From the NCBI GenBank assembly GCA_030263595.1, contig SZPG01000023.1:1-43595 (forward strand): DNA of 43,595 bases. The letters are read 5' to 3'. The stretch is from Chloroflexi bacterium CFX6. GTDB taxonomy: Bacteria; Chloroflexota; Anaerolineae; Anaerolineales; Villigracilaceae. How positions within the stretch are numbered: position 1 is the first letter of the stretch; the number at the start of each line of letters is the position of its first letter. The position numbers and the translations under genes were made by a program. Below are positions 22,744 to 31,837 of this stretch, one piece after another. A model generated the notes under the pieces. It ran no database searches. It saw only the letters and a list, made by a program, of their open reading frames with translations, and was not told the origin of the DNA.

Positions 22744-25160
22744 CAATCAGAACAAGAATAACGAAACGAGGGGCTGAGATAATAGAAATCCAATGCGGGA
22801 AAGGCGATCAATCCGGCTTCGACATAAGTATCGCGGCGGCATCCCATGACGATCACGTCTGCCGCATGAGGGACGGGTCCCGGAACTTTATCCACGGGAA
22901 AAACGACAGCGGTTGATGTTTGGTTTAGAACGTAAAAGCCCATGCGCGCATAGTCGCGAATTGCATAGGCCGGGGAAGGATTTGTGGAGGAGAGTCCCAT
23001 TTCGCGAGGGAAGAAACGCGGATAAAGCAGCCGCCCGGTTTGGATAAAGGACCCCGGCTGCGAAAGAAACGACCGAAGTTCCTCAGGAGGCGGAATATTC
23101 TGGACGGCCGAGAGCATGGTCAACAAAACGTCCGGGGATTGATCGGGATAACGCGGAGAGGCAATTCCCTTCAGCGCCCAGGGCAGCGCGCCGATAAAAA
23201 CGAAGACCGACGCCATCACTGCGAAATTTTTTAAGTGTGGACGCGTCTGCGCGGGCTGCGGTTCTTTCGCATCCGACGGAGGAGAGACAACCCCGAATAA
23301 AGCGGCAACCTGATGCAACAACTCGGCAAATCCCACGCCAAAATAGAAATACACGCTCCAGTCGGAGGGGAAATCGTAGCGCCAGCTGGAAAACCGACTC
23401 ATCGCAGTGGCAAGCGCATAGCCCAGGCTGAAAGCGAGAGGCAACAACCCGCGCCAGCGCCAGCGTCTCCATGCCGCGCCAAGCCCGAGGGAAACGACGG
23501 CAAGATATAGAACGAACAACGCCGCGTTGTACCAGGCGGCGTGACCATCCCAGCGCATCCAATATAGATTGATCGGTTCGAACAACCCGTTGAAGGGTTC
23601 GATCATGGGGAGCGCCAACAAGCTGTTCACCAGTATGGCGAAAAAATGATTTGCAATAAACCCAAAAACGTGACCCGGGTCCTTGATCATAAATTGCAAT
23701 AAAATGTAACCCATCCCCCTGTCCTCGGCAATGTAATTCGAAACATCCAGGTTTCCAAAAGCCGCGTATTGGTGGATGAATAAATTTACCTGAAAAGCGG
23801 CATCGAACGCGAATCTGCCGGTCTGCAAGTAATTATGGATCAGCCACGGAGCAACCGTCACGGCAATGCCAGCGCCAAACAGTATGGATTGCAAATAAAA
23901 CGCCTTGTTCCTCCAGCCCAATTCAAACCATGCGATCAACAGAATAAATGGCAATATCACCATGGACTGGGTGCGAAGGAGAAGGAGCATTCCCAAGGAC
24001 CCTCCGGCAACGAAGGCGTCGAATGGTTTCCTGCTCCCCAGCCAGCGGAAGACAAACAGGCACGCCAGCAATAAAAACAGAAGGGTGGGCAGATCCACCA
24101 GGATCATTTTGGTATTGGTCACGCGCGTCGCGGAGGAAACGAGCAAACCCGTCAACTCGCGAAAGATAAAAAACAGCGCAACGACGACGCCAGCCGCGCG
24201 GCTGTGCAGTTTCCTTCCCAGAAAATACAAAACGACAGGGAGGAAGGCAAGCGCGAGCGTCTGCGCGTTCAGAATGCGCGGGTAATTCTCGCCAAAAACA
24301 AGGTGAAGGATCGCCAGGAAAGCAATGTAGAGGGGGCGGGTCGGTATCTCTCCGCGATAGGGATGGCCGATCAATAAACTTTGCGCCATCTGGTCGTAAT
24401 AACTCGAATCGGAATAGGGATAAGGCTGATAATCCGGCGCGGAGATCCGCATATAGAAACTATTTTTTAGAACATCAACCGGAACGCTCAACCAGATCAG
24501 CGCCGCCGCGAAATAGATCGAAACAGGCAGCATCACGTCCAGCGTGGAGGACCGCAGATAAAACGACAGGCAAAAAACACCTGCGCCAAGGATTAATGCC
24601 GCGACGAATTGCCAACCCAGAATCGGCGCTCCAGGCTCCCCCCAATACGCCGGGTCGGGGGTCAAGCCCAAACGGGTGGAAGCGATAAGCGCAAACAACC
24701 CAAGCAAAACCGTCAGGGCGACCGCCGTTGAAACGTACACGGGTTTATATCCGGTCAACGCCGATGGATAAATCCCCTTGTATAAATAGAGGAGAAACAC
24801 GGACAGTTGGAGAGCTAGCAGGAGAAGATACCAAAGCAACGGGCTCAAGCGTTCGTAGAACGGCAAAAGCGTCCCAGGATCGAGGTATCTCAATAAGAAC
24901 AGGGTCAAGCCAAGGAACAGGGAAAGAACCGCCGTCCCCCAAACATACGCGGGACGCGCAAATTTATCCAATAGCCTCGAATGTCGAAATCCGAGATAAG
25001 CCCACATCCCGCAAAGAAAAAGCAGGAAGCCTGCCAATGCAATCCGCGCGGGAGAGATGGGGGTGCCTTCGGAGGGAATGGATAAAAGCCAGGCAAGCGC
25101 AATCGCCCCTTCGAGCGCAAAGATAAAAAACAACCAGGAATACGATCTTTGTTCCTTCAT
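22743..25160 (-). CDS. Large GT-C type membrane glycosyltransferase-like protein
   Basis: An 805-residue protein with roughly 14-16 hydrophobic segments. After a four- or five-helix N-terminal bundle, a loop with PYPYSDSSYYDQMAQSLLIG and RPLYIAFLAILHLVFGENYP resembles the first extracytoplasmic loop of PMT/ArnT-like GT39 enzymes, including acidic residues that could be catalytic. It has a soluble C-terminal ~130 residues. Family enzymes move sugars from polyprenyl-phosphate donors to protein or lipid on the outer membrane face; donor and acceptor here are unknown. GGAACAAAG region precedes the ATG. It ends within the mutY start codon. Confidence 0.75.
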   Translation of the reverse strand: MKEQRSYSWLFFIFALEGAIALAWLLSIPSEGTPISPARIALAGFLLFLCGMWAYLGFRHSRLLDKFARPAYVWGTAVLSLFLGLTLFLLRYLDPGTLLPFYERLSPLLWYLLLLALQLSVFLLYLYKGIYPSALTGYKPVYVSTAVALTVLLGLFALIASTRLGLTPDPAYWGEPGAPILGWQFVAALILGAGVFCLSFYLRSSTLDVMLPVSIYFAAALIWLSVPVDVLKNSFYMRISAPDYQPYPYSDSSYYDQMAQSLLIGHPYRGEIPTRPLYIAFLAILHLVFGENYPRILNAQTLALAFLPVVLYFLGRKLHSRAAGVVVALFFIFRELTGLLVSSATRVTNTKMILVDLPTLLFLLLACLFVFRWLGSRKPFDAFVAGGSLGMLLLLRTQSMVILPFILLIAWFELGWRNKAFYLQSILFGAGIAVTVAPWLIHNYLQTGRFAFDAAFQVNLFIHQYAAFGNLDVSNYIAEDRGMGYILLQFMIKDPGHVFGFIANHFFAILVNSLLALPMIEPFNGLFEPINLYWMRWDGHAAWYNAALFVLYLAVVSLGLGAAWRRWRWRGLLPLAFSLGYALATAMSRFSSWRYDFPSDWSVYFYFGVGFAELLHQVAALFGVVSPPSDAKEPQPAQTRPHLKNFAVMASVFVFIGALPWALKGIASPRYPDQSPDVLLTMLSAVQNIPPPEELRSFLSQPGSFIQTGRLLYPRFFPREMGLSSTNPSPAYAIRDYARMGFYVLNQTSTAVVFPVDKVPGPVPHAADVIVMGCRRDTYVEAGLIAFPALDFYYLSPSFRYSCSD

Positions 25161-25187
25161 TAAAAAGATCGGATCGCTTCGCCATCC

Positions 25188-25490
25188 CTAGAATTGAAAT
25201 CCGCCGCGCGCAGGGACAACCTTGTAGGAAAAGTTTTTCACGTAATTGAAGAGGCGCGCCTGCAATAAACCCCAATCGTCCGATTTGAGGATATTGTGAG
25301 CCTGTTCCGCATCGGCGGCAAGCAAACCCACTTGTATCTGGGGATACGAACCGTAGAGCGTCGCCCAGGCTTCGGCGGGTTGTAATCCCAGCCGCTGAAC
25401 GCCCGGGATGAACTCACCAATGACAAATTCGAAATATTCCTGGTCGCGTTCCGCGTCGATATCCCAGGTCATCAAAACTTTTACAGGCAT
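25188..25490 (-). CDS. Small conserved-looking protein, unknown function
   Basis: A 100-residue protein (MPVKVLMTWDIDAERDQEYF start). Alternating beta strands and helices, with an aromatic-rich segment (WDIDAERDQEYFEFVIGEFI), suggest a ferredoxin-like dimeric alpha-beta barrel fold. No catalytic motif recognised. It starts 2 bases after the metallo-beta-lactamase-fold gene's stop; ATG 25490 is chosen because AAAGGG lies upstream, with TTG 25496 the alternative. Confidence 0.65.
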   Translation of the reverse strand: MPVKVLMTWDIDAERDQEYFEFVIGEFIPGVQRLGLQPAEAWATLYGSYPQIQVGLLAADAEQAHNILKSDDWGLLQARLFNYVKNFSYKVVPARGGFQF

Positions 25491-25492
25491 TT

Positions 25493-26155
25493 TCAACCCT
25501 TTTGGTAATCCAGCACGACGACGCGCGTTTCATCGGGAAGACCGCTGCGCGTCACTTTGAGGGACGGCTGCGCCTCAGGTTTGGAGACGCCCATCTCTTT
25601 GATGAACTTGCTGAGCGAGTCGAGCGGCACCTTCACCGCGGGCGTGGCGTAGTGCATGGGGATGACGAGATTCGGCTCGATCAAACTGATGACTTCCGCG
25701 GCTTTCGCGGCGTTCAATCCGCCTCCCCCGCCGACCGGCACGAGAGCCACGTTGATCGTGCCAAGCGATTCGATTTCGGATTGGGTCGGGACCTGTTTGA
25801 GGTCGCCGAGATGGGCAACCGTGATGCCGTCGTAATCGAACACGTAAACGGTGTTGCGGGAGGCGTATTCCCGGCCTTTCTTTTTTCCGTTCGTCCCGCC
25901 GCCGTCCGTGGTTACGCCCGTGATAAATACGCCGCCGATCTCGAATTCGCCCGCGCCGTTGATAATGTGCGACGCGCCCTTGACCGCCTCCGCATTATTG
26001 TGACCGGGCGCGTCGTGACTGACCGTCACAATATCCGCCTTGAGTTTGAGCGGGTCATAACCGATGGATTTGTTGTCGAATGGATCCGTCGCCACCGTCG
26101 CGTAATTGCGCTCGGTGAGACGAAAACAGGAATGTCCGTACCAGGTGATTTCCAT
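25493..26155 (-). CDS. Metallo-beta-lactamase-fold hydrolase (UPF0173-like)
   Basis: A 220-residue protein. MEITWYGHSCFRLTERN is the typical start of the UPF0173/YtkL group. VTVSHDAPGHNNAE supplies a degenerate H-x-x-x-H/D metal motif, VAHLGDLKQVPTQSEIESLG another ligand region, and LVIPMHYATPAV a C-terminal histidine. Members act as metal-dependent hydrolases of unknown substrate. The ATG at 26155 follows GGAGG; a -10 TATAAT is at 26183-26178. Upstream, 26184-26409 is a 226-base gap to the divergent yjbQ-like gene with no gene evident. Confidence 0.85.
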   Translation of the reverse strand: MEITWYGHSCFRLTERNYATVATDPFDNKSIGYDPLKLKADIVTVSHDAPGHNNAEAVKGASHIINGAGEFEIGGVFITGVTTDGGGTNGKKKGREYASRNTVYVFDYDGITVAHLGDLKQVPTQSEIESLGTINVALVPVGGGGGLNAAKAAEVISLIEPNLVIPMHYATPAVKVPLDSLSKFIKEMGVSKPEAQPSLKVTRSGLPDETRVVVLDYQKG

Positions 26156-26177
26156 GAAAAGCAGCCTCCGGGTGGTT

Positions 26178-26183
26178 ATTATA
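26178..26183 (-). promoter_or_regulatory. Candidate -10 of the metallo-beta-lactamase-fold gene
   Basis: The minus strand reads TGTATAATAACC with a perfect TATAAT 22 bases before the ATG, and GGAGG in between. No clear -35. Confidence 0.45.
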
Positions 26184-26409
26184 CACGGAACGGGGATTCG
26201 GGAAATTCGGCAAATTAAGGTTTTGGAGTCAGGGTTTTTACTCTCGAAATTCGCCCGACTGAACAGTCCTATGGCACAATTGAACCGGAGCGGGTACACT
26301 TTGGACATGATCGCCAAAACCAAACAGATTCCCAAGCCTGGCGCAAATCGGTTTCGACAGCAACTCGAAGATCACTGCGCCGCAAGTCCATCATAAAAGA
26401 GACTCCCCC

Positions 26410-26829
26410 ATGAACTCCTACCGCAAAGAACTCTGTTTCAACTTCCCTTCACGAAGGGGATTCGTCAACATCACGCGTGACGTTGAAGCCGCCCTGCGCG
26501 AAAGCGGGATAAAAGAAGGGCTCGTTCTTGTGAACGCCATGCACATCAGCGCCTCGGTCTTCATCAACGACGACGAGTCGGGACTGCATCGCGATTACGA
26601 GAATTGGCTGGAGAAACTCGCGCCGCACGAGCCGGTCAACCAATACCGCCACAACGATACCGGCGAAGATAACGCGGACGCTCATCTCAAACGCCAGGTC
26701 ATGGGACGCGAAGTGGTCGTTGCCGTGACGGACGGTCAACTGGACTTCGGTCCATGGGAGCAGATCTTCTACGGCGAGTTCGACGGTCGCAGAAGGAAAC
26801 GCGTATTGATTAAGATCATCGGTGAATGA
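26410..26829 (+). CDS. YjbQ/UPF0047-family protein
   Basis: A 139-residue protein with the family signatures [19 protein letters not shown] and [20 protein letters not shown], then [19 protein letters not shown]. The conserved histidines (MH, YRHND, DAH) form a probable active site. Family members have weak thiamine-phosphate synthase activity; the physiological role is uncertain. Soluble, normal length. The DJ-1/PfpI gene begins 11 bases after its stop, so they form an operon with the next small gene. Confidence 0.92.
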   Translation: MNSYRKELCFNFPSRRGFVNITRDVEAALRESGIKEGLVLVNAMHISASVFINDDESGLHRDYENWLEKLAPHEPVNQYRHNDTGEDNADAHLKRQVMGREVVVAVTDGQLDFGPWEQIFYGEFDGRRRKRVLIKIIGE

Positions 26830-26840
26830 AAGGAGGCAGG

Positions 26841-27362
26841 ATGAAACTCGATGGAAAGACGATCGCCACGCTGGTCGCCGAGGGCGTTGAGGATCTCGAA
26901 TATTACGTCCCCACGATGCGATTGCAGGAGGAGGGCGCGCGAGTTCTCACCGCCGGGCTGGATCTGAAACCCGTGCGCGGCAAAAACGGACTGATCATCG
27001 CGCCGGACGCGACCATCGAATCGCTCGAAGCCGACGACCTGTTCGCGCTCATCCTGCCCGGCGGCTGGGCGCCGGACAAACTGCGCAGGTACGACGCGGT
27101 GAAAAACCTCGTCCGCGAAATGGACAAGGCGGGCAAGGTCGTCGGCGCCATCTGTCACGGCGGTTCGATCGCCATTTCGGCCGGCATCATCCAAAAGGGA
27201 CAGCGCGCCACCGGATCCACCGGCATCAAGGACGACCTGGTCAACGCGGGAGCGGTCTGGGTGGATGAAGCGGCTTTTCGTGAACGGAACCAGGTTTGGG
27301 GGCGGGTCGTAGCGGACATTCCATCCTTTTGCCGGGAACTGGTTCGGGCGTTGACCGCGTGA
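26841..27362 (+). CDS. DJ-1/PfpI-family protein
   Basis: A 173-residue member of the class I glutamine-amidotransferase-like superfamily, PfpI/YhbO type. IAPDATIESLEADDLFALIL, then PGGWAPDKLRRY, lead to the nucleophile elbow VGAICHGGSIAISAG with Cys105 and His106; an acidic residue near 14-17 should lower the Cys pKa. Family roles include protease, glyoxalase/deglycase and stress functions; which applies is unknown. ATG 26841 is chosen for its AAAGGAGG. Confidence 0.92.
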   Translation: MKLDGKTIATLVAEGVEDLEYYVPTMRLQEEGARVLTAGLDLKPVRGKNGLIIAPDATIESLEADDLFALILPGGWAPDKLRRYDAVKNLVREMDKAGKVVGAICHGGSIAISAGIIQKGQRATGSTGIKDDLVNAGAVWVDEAAFRERNQVWGRVVADIPSFCRELVRALTA

Positions 27363-27375
27363 CGACGGAGAAAAA

Positions 27376-27618
27376 ATGTCAGAGACAAAGGCAAAAGGCG
27401 AAATGCACGGATGTATCGTGTGCGGAAAACTGTATCAACTGCTGGTCGTTTACGACGCGGACAGGAAGTATATCGGAAGCAAAGTGATGAGCGCGGGCGG
27501 AAAGGAAGTGAAGGAGGCGGACCGTCCGCTGGTGGCGTGTGAAAGGCACACGGACGAGGAAATAGAAAGGGCGGTCGAAAGAGTGTACGGCGGGCAATGG
27601 GACGACGAAAACGATTGA
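27376..27618 (+). CDS. Small zinc-ribbon-like protein, unknown function
   Basis: An 80-residue protein with MHGCIVCGKLYQLLVV near the N-terminus and PLVACERHTDEEIERAVERV near the C-terminus. The C-x2-C and C-x2-H pairs probably bind one zinc. GGAG lies before the ATG. It starts 13 bases after the DJ-1/PfpI gene, the last gene before a strong terminator. No family recognised. Confidence 0.7.
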   Translation: MSETKAKGEMHGCIVCGKLYQLLVVYDADRKYIGSKVMSAGGKEVKEADRPLVACERHTDEEIERAVERVYGGQWDDEND

Positions 27619-27620
27619 AC

Positions 27621-27650
27621 AAAAAGGACAGGCTGACGCCTGTCCTTTTT
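27621..27650. terminator. Bidirectional intrinsic terminator
   Basis: AAAAAGGACAGGC, loop TGAC, GCCTGTCCTTTTT: a perfect 13-bp stem with A-run and T-run flanks, between a plus-strand operon and a convergent lipoprotein gene. Confidence 0.9.
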
Positions 27651-27669
27651 GGGCGCTAATGAATGCAGG

Positions 27670-28335
27670 TTACGGACAATCGAACGTGTACCTGACCTGC
27701 GACTCGATCTTTTCCGAACGATCCACCACGTTGCCGGATCTCGCCAGACCGATGAACTGGAAATCCAGCCAGGAGCCGTCTATCCGCAGGTTCGGGTGAA
27801 CGTCCTCGCCGGAAAAGACGATGGAGAAATTCCCATTGCCGTTGTCAGCCATCTTGCCGAAAGCCTTCCATTCGCTGGGATACAAACGCTTGAGGTCCAC
27901 CACCCGGTAATAAAGCAAAACGTCGCGAATATCGCTGTTGGGCGTGGTGACGTTGAAGGTGAGTTCGCGCGGAGAGCAACGCAGGGTCAGGTTTGCGCTG
28001 GATACGGTCATGTTCGTAAACACACCCCTGCCCAGGGCGCTGTCAAATGTGACGGACGCATTGGTCGCCGGTTGCTCCGGCGCAGCCTGGTTTACAGGCG
28101 CCGACGTCGGCTGCTCGACGACCACCGTTACCACCACCGGCGCGGCGGTGGGCGGCGCTTCAGTGGGAGGAGGCGGCTCGGTGGGCGCTTGCGTGGGCTC
28201 CACGACAACGGTATGAACGACGACCACAGGCGTGGCGGTCGGTTCGGGCGGAGCGGCGACAGGCTGTTCGGTTGGAATTGGACTACTGCACGCGGCTAAT
28301 GTTACCGCAAGCAAAAGAATGACAAGTTTCTTCAT
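27670..28335 (-). CDS. Lipoprotein with Pro/Thr/Val-rich linker
   Basis: A 221-residue lipoprotein: signal MKKLVILLLAVTLAAC with lipid-anchor Cys16, then a ~70-residue low-complexity linker (PPPPTEAPPTAAP, VVVHTVVVEPTQAPTE). The C-terminal ~130-residue beta-rich domain begins near SVTFDSALGRGVFTNMTVSS and ends VRYTFDCP; it contains two cysteines that could form a disulfide. Linkers of this type are common in Chloroflexota exported proteins. Function unknown. An AAAGGAG-like site lies before ATG 28335. Confidence 0.8.
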   Translation of the reverse strand: MKKLVILLLAVTLAACSSPIPTEQPVAAPPEPTATPVVVVHTVVVEPTQAPTEPPPPTEAPPTAAPVVVTVVVEQPTSAPVNQAAPEQPATNASVTFDSALGRGVFTNMTVSSANLTLRCSPRELTFNVTTPNSDIRDVLLYYRVVDLKRLYPSEWKAFGKMADNGNGNFSIVFSGEDVHPNLRIDGSWLDFQFIGLARSGNVVDRSEKIESQVRYTFDCP

Positions 28336-28502
28336 CTCAACTACTCCTTTTTGGGTTTATGAAATTCTATTGCCCCGCTTATGATTTATCCAGATGAGGA
28401 CGCTTTACAAGTCTGAAAAGCGGACAAATATCCTATCGTTGGATTCTCCGGTTCATCCGCATTTCGACTGCCGACGAAGGACAATCCTATTCCGATAAAC
28501 CT

Positions 28503-28511
28503 TGTTATAAT
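28503..28511 (+). promoter_or_regulatory. Extended -10 promoter placed for a leaderless transcript
   Basis: TGTTATAAT: TG, one base, perfect TATAAT, ending 7 bases before the ATG at 28519. Transcription would start at or next to the A of the ATG. No Shine-Dalgarno sequence precedes the start codon. Confidence 0.6.
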
Positions 28512-28518
28512 TTCCGAC

Positions 28519-30507
28519 ATGCTTACCCCCGAACAGATCGAAAAGGAACTCGACCGCATCCTCTTAAAGGTGCAAAAGCCCGGTCGCTACGTGGGCGGCG
28601 AACTCAACAGCGTTCAAAAGGATTGGGATTCCGTTCGGACGCGGGTCGCGCTCGTCTTCCCCGATATTTACGACATCGGCGTATCGAACGTCGGGTTGAA
28701 GATTCTGTACGACCAGGTCAACCAGCGGGAGGACGCGCTTGCCGAACGCGCCTACGCGCCGTGGCTGGATATGGAAGCGTTGATGCGCGAACGCGGGATT
28801 CCGCTCTACACGCTCGAATCGAAACGACCCTTAGCCTGCTTCGACCTCGTCGGCTTTACCCTCCCCTACGAGACGCTCTACACCAATGCCCTCAACGTCC
28901 TCGACCTTGCCGGTATCCCCGTCCGTTCGGCGGAACGCGGCGAGACCCACCCGATCATCATCGCGGGTGGACATTCGACAATGAACCCCGAACCCATGCA
29001 CGCCTTCATGGACGCCTTCGTGATCGGCGAGGGGGAGGAAGTGATACACGACATCATTGAGGTGGTGAAAAAGTGGAAAGCTTGCACTGAGCAAAGTCGA
29101 AGTGTGGAAAGTGACTTTCCACTTTCCACTTTCCACCGTGAGGACGCGCTGCGCGAACTGGCAGAGATCCCCGGGGTCTACGTCCCCCGCTTCTACGAAA
29201 CCCGCTACCTCGACGATGGCACGGTCTCGCGCATCGAACCCATCATTCCTGACGTTCCGAGAGTCATCACCAAGCGCATCGTCGCCAAACTGCCTCCCCC
29301 GCCCACGAAGTTCATCGTGCCGAACGTGGACATCGTTCACAACCGCGTCTCGGTGGAGATCATGCGCGGATGCACGCGCGGGTGTAGATTCTGTCACGCA
29401 GGGATGATCACGCGTCCCGTCCGCGAACGAAGCGTGGACGAAATCCTGGAGGCGGCGGAAGAAGCGATCAGGAACACCGGCTTCGAGGAATTGGCGCTCT
29501 TATCGTTGTCGTCCTCCGATTACACAAACGTTCTCGAACTGGTTACGAAGGTCGGGGAAAAATTCGGCGGCACGCATCTGAAAGTGTCGTTACCCTCGCT
29601 GAGGATCGAATCCGTTTCGATTGACCTGATGGAAAGACTCAAGGACAAACGCTCGGGCGGATTCACGCTCGCGCCCGAAGCCGCCACCGAACGCATGAGG
29701 CGCATCATCAACAAGTTCATCCCCGACGAGGACATCCTCAACACGACGCGCGAGATCTATCGCCGCGGCTGGACGACGATCAAGTTGTATTTCATGATCG
29801 GGCATCCGAGCGAAACGCTGGAGGACGTGCAGGCAATTGCCGACTTGTGCAAGCGCGTCATCGCCGAGGGACGCAAGGTGATCGGCTGGAAAGCCAAACT
29901 CAACGCGGGCGTCAGCACGTTCGTACCGAAATCGCAGACGCCGTTCCAGTGGGTCTCGTGCGACACGCCGGAGCAAATCAAAGCCAAGCAGGCGTTATTG
30001 CGCCGCGAACTGGGACGCGACAAGAACATCAAACTCAGCCTCACGAAAGCGGAGGATTCGTTTCTCGAGGCGTGGCTTTCGCGCGGCGACCGGCGCATGG
30101 CGGAAGTGATCCTTTCCGCGTGGAGGAACGGTTCGAAGTTCGACGCCTGGGGCGAAGGACAGCGATACGACGCGTGGATGGCGGCGTTCGAGGAACACGG
30201 ACTCGACCCCATCTTTTACACGCACCGCCAGCGCCGCACGGACGAGGTCTTCCCGTGGGAACACATCACCGCCGCAGTGCGGAAGAATTTCCTCTTCCAG
30301 GATTTCAGGCAGTCGCTCGAAGGACAGATCCGTGTGGATTGCCGCCTGAACTGCTTTGCCTGCGGCATCCTGCCCACGTTTGCCAGCCTGCGCCGCGAAA
30401 ACCCCGGCGAGGTATGGAAGTGCCCGGACGTAAAATCACCTGCGCGGGCAACGATCAATGAGACGGTGAACAACAGTCAATTGTCAGTGGTTGGGGATTT
30501 GCGATAG
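28519..30507 (+). CDS. B12-binding-domain radical SAM protein (TIGR03960-like)
   Basis: A 662-residue protein. Residues ~20-185 form the N-terminal region with B12-binding-like strands (ALVFPDIYDIGVSNVGLKIL; IIIAGGHSTMNPEPMHAFMD). The radical SAM cluster motif CTRGCRFC is at Cys285, Cys289 and Cys292 and binds [4Fe-4S] and S-adenosylmethionine. GGFTLAPEAATERMRRIINK and LYFMIGHPSETLEDVQAIAD are typical of the family. Its reaction is not established. Residues ~187-207 (ACTEQSRSVE and following) derive from an inserted repeat. The 3' end overlaps the convergent radical SAM/SPASM gene by 24 bases. The usual DUF2344 partner is not seen downstream. Confidence 0.88.
   Translation: MLTPEQIEKELDRILLKVQKPGRYVGGELNSVQKDWDSVRTRVALVFPDIYDIGVSNVGLKILYDQVNQREDALAERAYAPWLDMEALMRERGIPLYTLESKRPLACFDLVGFTLPYETLYTNALNVLDLAGIPVRSAERGETHPIIIAGGHSTMNPEPMHAFMDAFVIGEGEEVIHDIIEVVKKWKACTEQSRSVESDFPLSTFHREDALRELAEIPGVYVPRFYETRYLDDGTVSRIEPIIPDVPRVITKRIVAKLPPPPTKFIVPNVDIVHNRVSVEIMRGCTRGCRFCHAGMITRPVRERSVDEILEAAEEAIRNTGFEELALLSLSSSDYTNVLELVTKVGEKFGGTHLKVSLPSLRIESVSIDLMERLKDKRSGGFTLAPEAATERMRRIINKFIPDEDILNTTREIYRRGWTTIKLYFMIGHPSETLEDVQAIADLCKRVIAEGRKVIGWKAKLNAGVSTFVPKSQTPFQWVSCDTPEQIKAKQALLRRELGRDKNIKLSLTKAEDSFLEAWLSRGDRRMAEVILSAWRNGSKFDAWGEGQRYDAWMAAFEEHGLDPIFYTHRQRRTDEVFPWEHITAAVRKNFLFQDFRQSLEGQIRVDCRLNCFACGILPTFASLRRENPGEVWKCPDVKSPARATINETVNNSQLSVVGDLR
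29073..29138 (+). repeat. Repeat insertion inside the radical SAM gene
   Basis: CACTGAGCAAAGTCGAAGTG at 29085-29104, a near-palindrome widely seen between genes, is flanked by iterated GTGGAAAG (29073, 29104) and its complement CTTTCCAC (29115 onward, three times). It stays in frame and adds about 21 residues between the N-terminal region and the radical SAM core. Confidence 0.75.
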
Positions 30508-31827
30508 ATCGTCCAGCCAGCGTAGATAGAGTTCCGACGCGCCCATGCGCCTGAGGATCTTCCCGATCGTTACCAGGCGCGTCCGAATGCACACCGCATC
30601 ATATTCGTTGTTCTGACGAATTTGACGATGATTTACGTGACAGCCGCCCGCGCAGTGATAACGACAAAGGCACGTCTCGCATAATATCGGGGGATGCCGC
30701 GCAATATCGCGAATGGATTCCAGCTTTTCCAGATCGAGCAAAAATTCCCGCGAGGTTGGGTTGACCCTTCCAAACTTCAGGTCCAGACCCGCCCGCATCC
30801 ATTCGGTCTCCATCAAGTAACAGGCGTTGATCTCCCCGGATGGGGATACGAGGATGGCGTCCCTGCCCACCGGGCAGAAACCGGCTTGCAGCGAATCGAT
30901 ATCCGCGCCGGACGAGACGGCGGCGATGCCATGATCGAGCAGGATGTCCTCCGCGAGGAAAAACTGCCTGGCAAATTCCACCGGGGCCGGCGGGAACAGG
31001 TTGTTCGCCGCGGAAAGCGGGGATTCGGTCAACGGCTCGAAACACACGCTGCCGGGTACGTACACTTCCGCCAGTTCCCGCGCCAGGTCCGGCAATCGCG
31101 CTGCAGATTCGCGCGTTACGCACACGCGGATGACCAGGTCGGTCTTGCCTTCGGAAAGAATTTTTGCGGTGCGATTTACGAGCGCATAACTGCCATGCCC
31201 GTTCAAAAGCGGACGATGCAAATCCTGGAACGCGGCGCCGTCGAAGGAAAGGACGACGGCGTCGAAGTTGTCTGCCACCCACATTGCCCGCTTCCCGCTC
31301 ATCAAGCCGTTGGTCGTCACATTGAACGCGACCGAAACCCCCTCTTTCGTCGCTCTATGCCGCGCGTACGCGACCAGCGATTCGATAATGGTGTTTTGAA
31401 AGAACGGTTCCCCGCCAAAGAACTGGATTTCCCCTTCGGCGATTCCGTTTTTAGCGAGGAGGCGCAAATACGCGTCAACGCCCGCCCGCGCGGTCTCCAA
31501 ATCCATGACTGCGCGCCTCTGCGCGGAAGGAACGAAGTCGCAGTAGCGGCAATTCATGTCGCAATCCCGCGTGGTGATAATGCCCAGGAAAAGCGGCGAT
31601 GCGATCCTTCCCTGCGGGATTGCGGGAGGGCGCATCGGTTCCGCCAGCCGCCGCGCCATCTCGACGATCGCGGGGTCAACGTCGTCAACCTCCCCGCGGT
31701 ATGCGCGCCGAAGTTGGGTCAATTGCCCTCCGTTCAGGATCGCCGAAAGTCCATGGAGGGGCGCATAGATCAAATGGCGATCCGCCACTGGCGTAACGAA
31801 GTAGGTCGAATAAACGGGTCGAATCAT
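30484..31827 (-). CDS. Radical SAM/SPASM enzyme (third in cluster)
   Basis: A 447-residue enzyme. Residues 1-75 form an N-terminal region resembling those of the two sister enzymes (LIYAPLHGLSAILNGGQLTQ). CDMNCRYC at Cys89, Cys93 and Cys96 binds the catalytic [4Fe-4S]/SAM; IQFFGGEPFF is the GGE motif. The C-terminal SPASM region has cysteines in GFCPVGRD, INACYLMETE, and LCETCLCRYHCAGGC, enough for two auxiliary clusters. SPASM enzymes modify peptides (thioether, C-C or other links). ATG 31827 lies 10 bases after the membrane-protein stop, with GAGG upstream. Last gene of the eight-gene cluster. Confidence 0.92.
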   Translation of the reverse strand: MIRPVYSTYFVTPVADRHLIYAPLHGLSAILNGGQLTQLRRAYRGEVDDVDPAIVEMARRLAEPMRPPAIPQGRIASPLFLGIITTRDCDMNCRYCDFVPSAQRRAVMDLETARAGVDAYLRLLAKNGIAEGEIQFFGGEPFFQNTIIESLVAYARHRATKEGVSVAFNVTTNGLMSGKRAMWVADNFDAVVLSFDGAAFQDLHRPLLNGHGSYALVNRTAKILSEGKTDLVIRVCVTRESAARLPDLARELAEVYVPGSVCFEPLTESPLSAANNLFPPAPVEFARQFFLAEDILLDHGIAAVSSGADIDSLQAGFCPVGRDAILVSPSGEINACYLMETEWMRAGLDLKFGRVNPTSREFLLDLEKLESIRDIARHPPILCETCLCRYHCAGGCHVNHRQIRQNNEYDAVCIRTRLVTIGKILRRMGASELYLRWLDDLSQIPNH

Positions 31828-31837
31828 TGGCGCGCCT

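Noticed and set aside
26308..26397. A 29-codon open frame starting ATGATCGCC before the yjbQ-like gene
   Set aside because: No ribosome binding site, no recognisable protein and no clear promoter; kept as non-coding leader.
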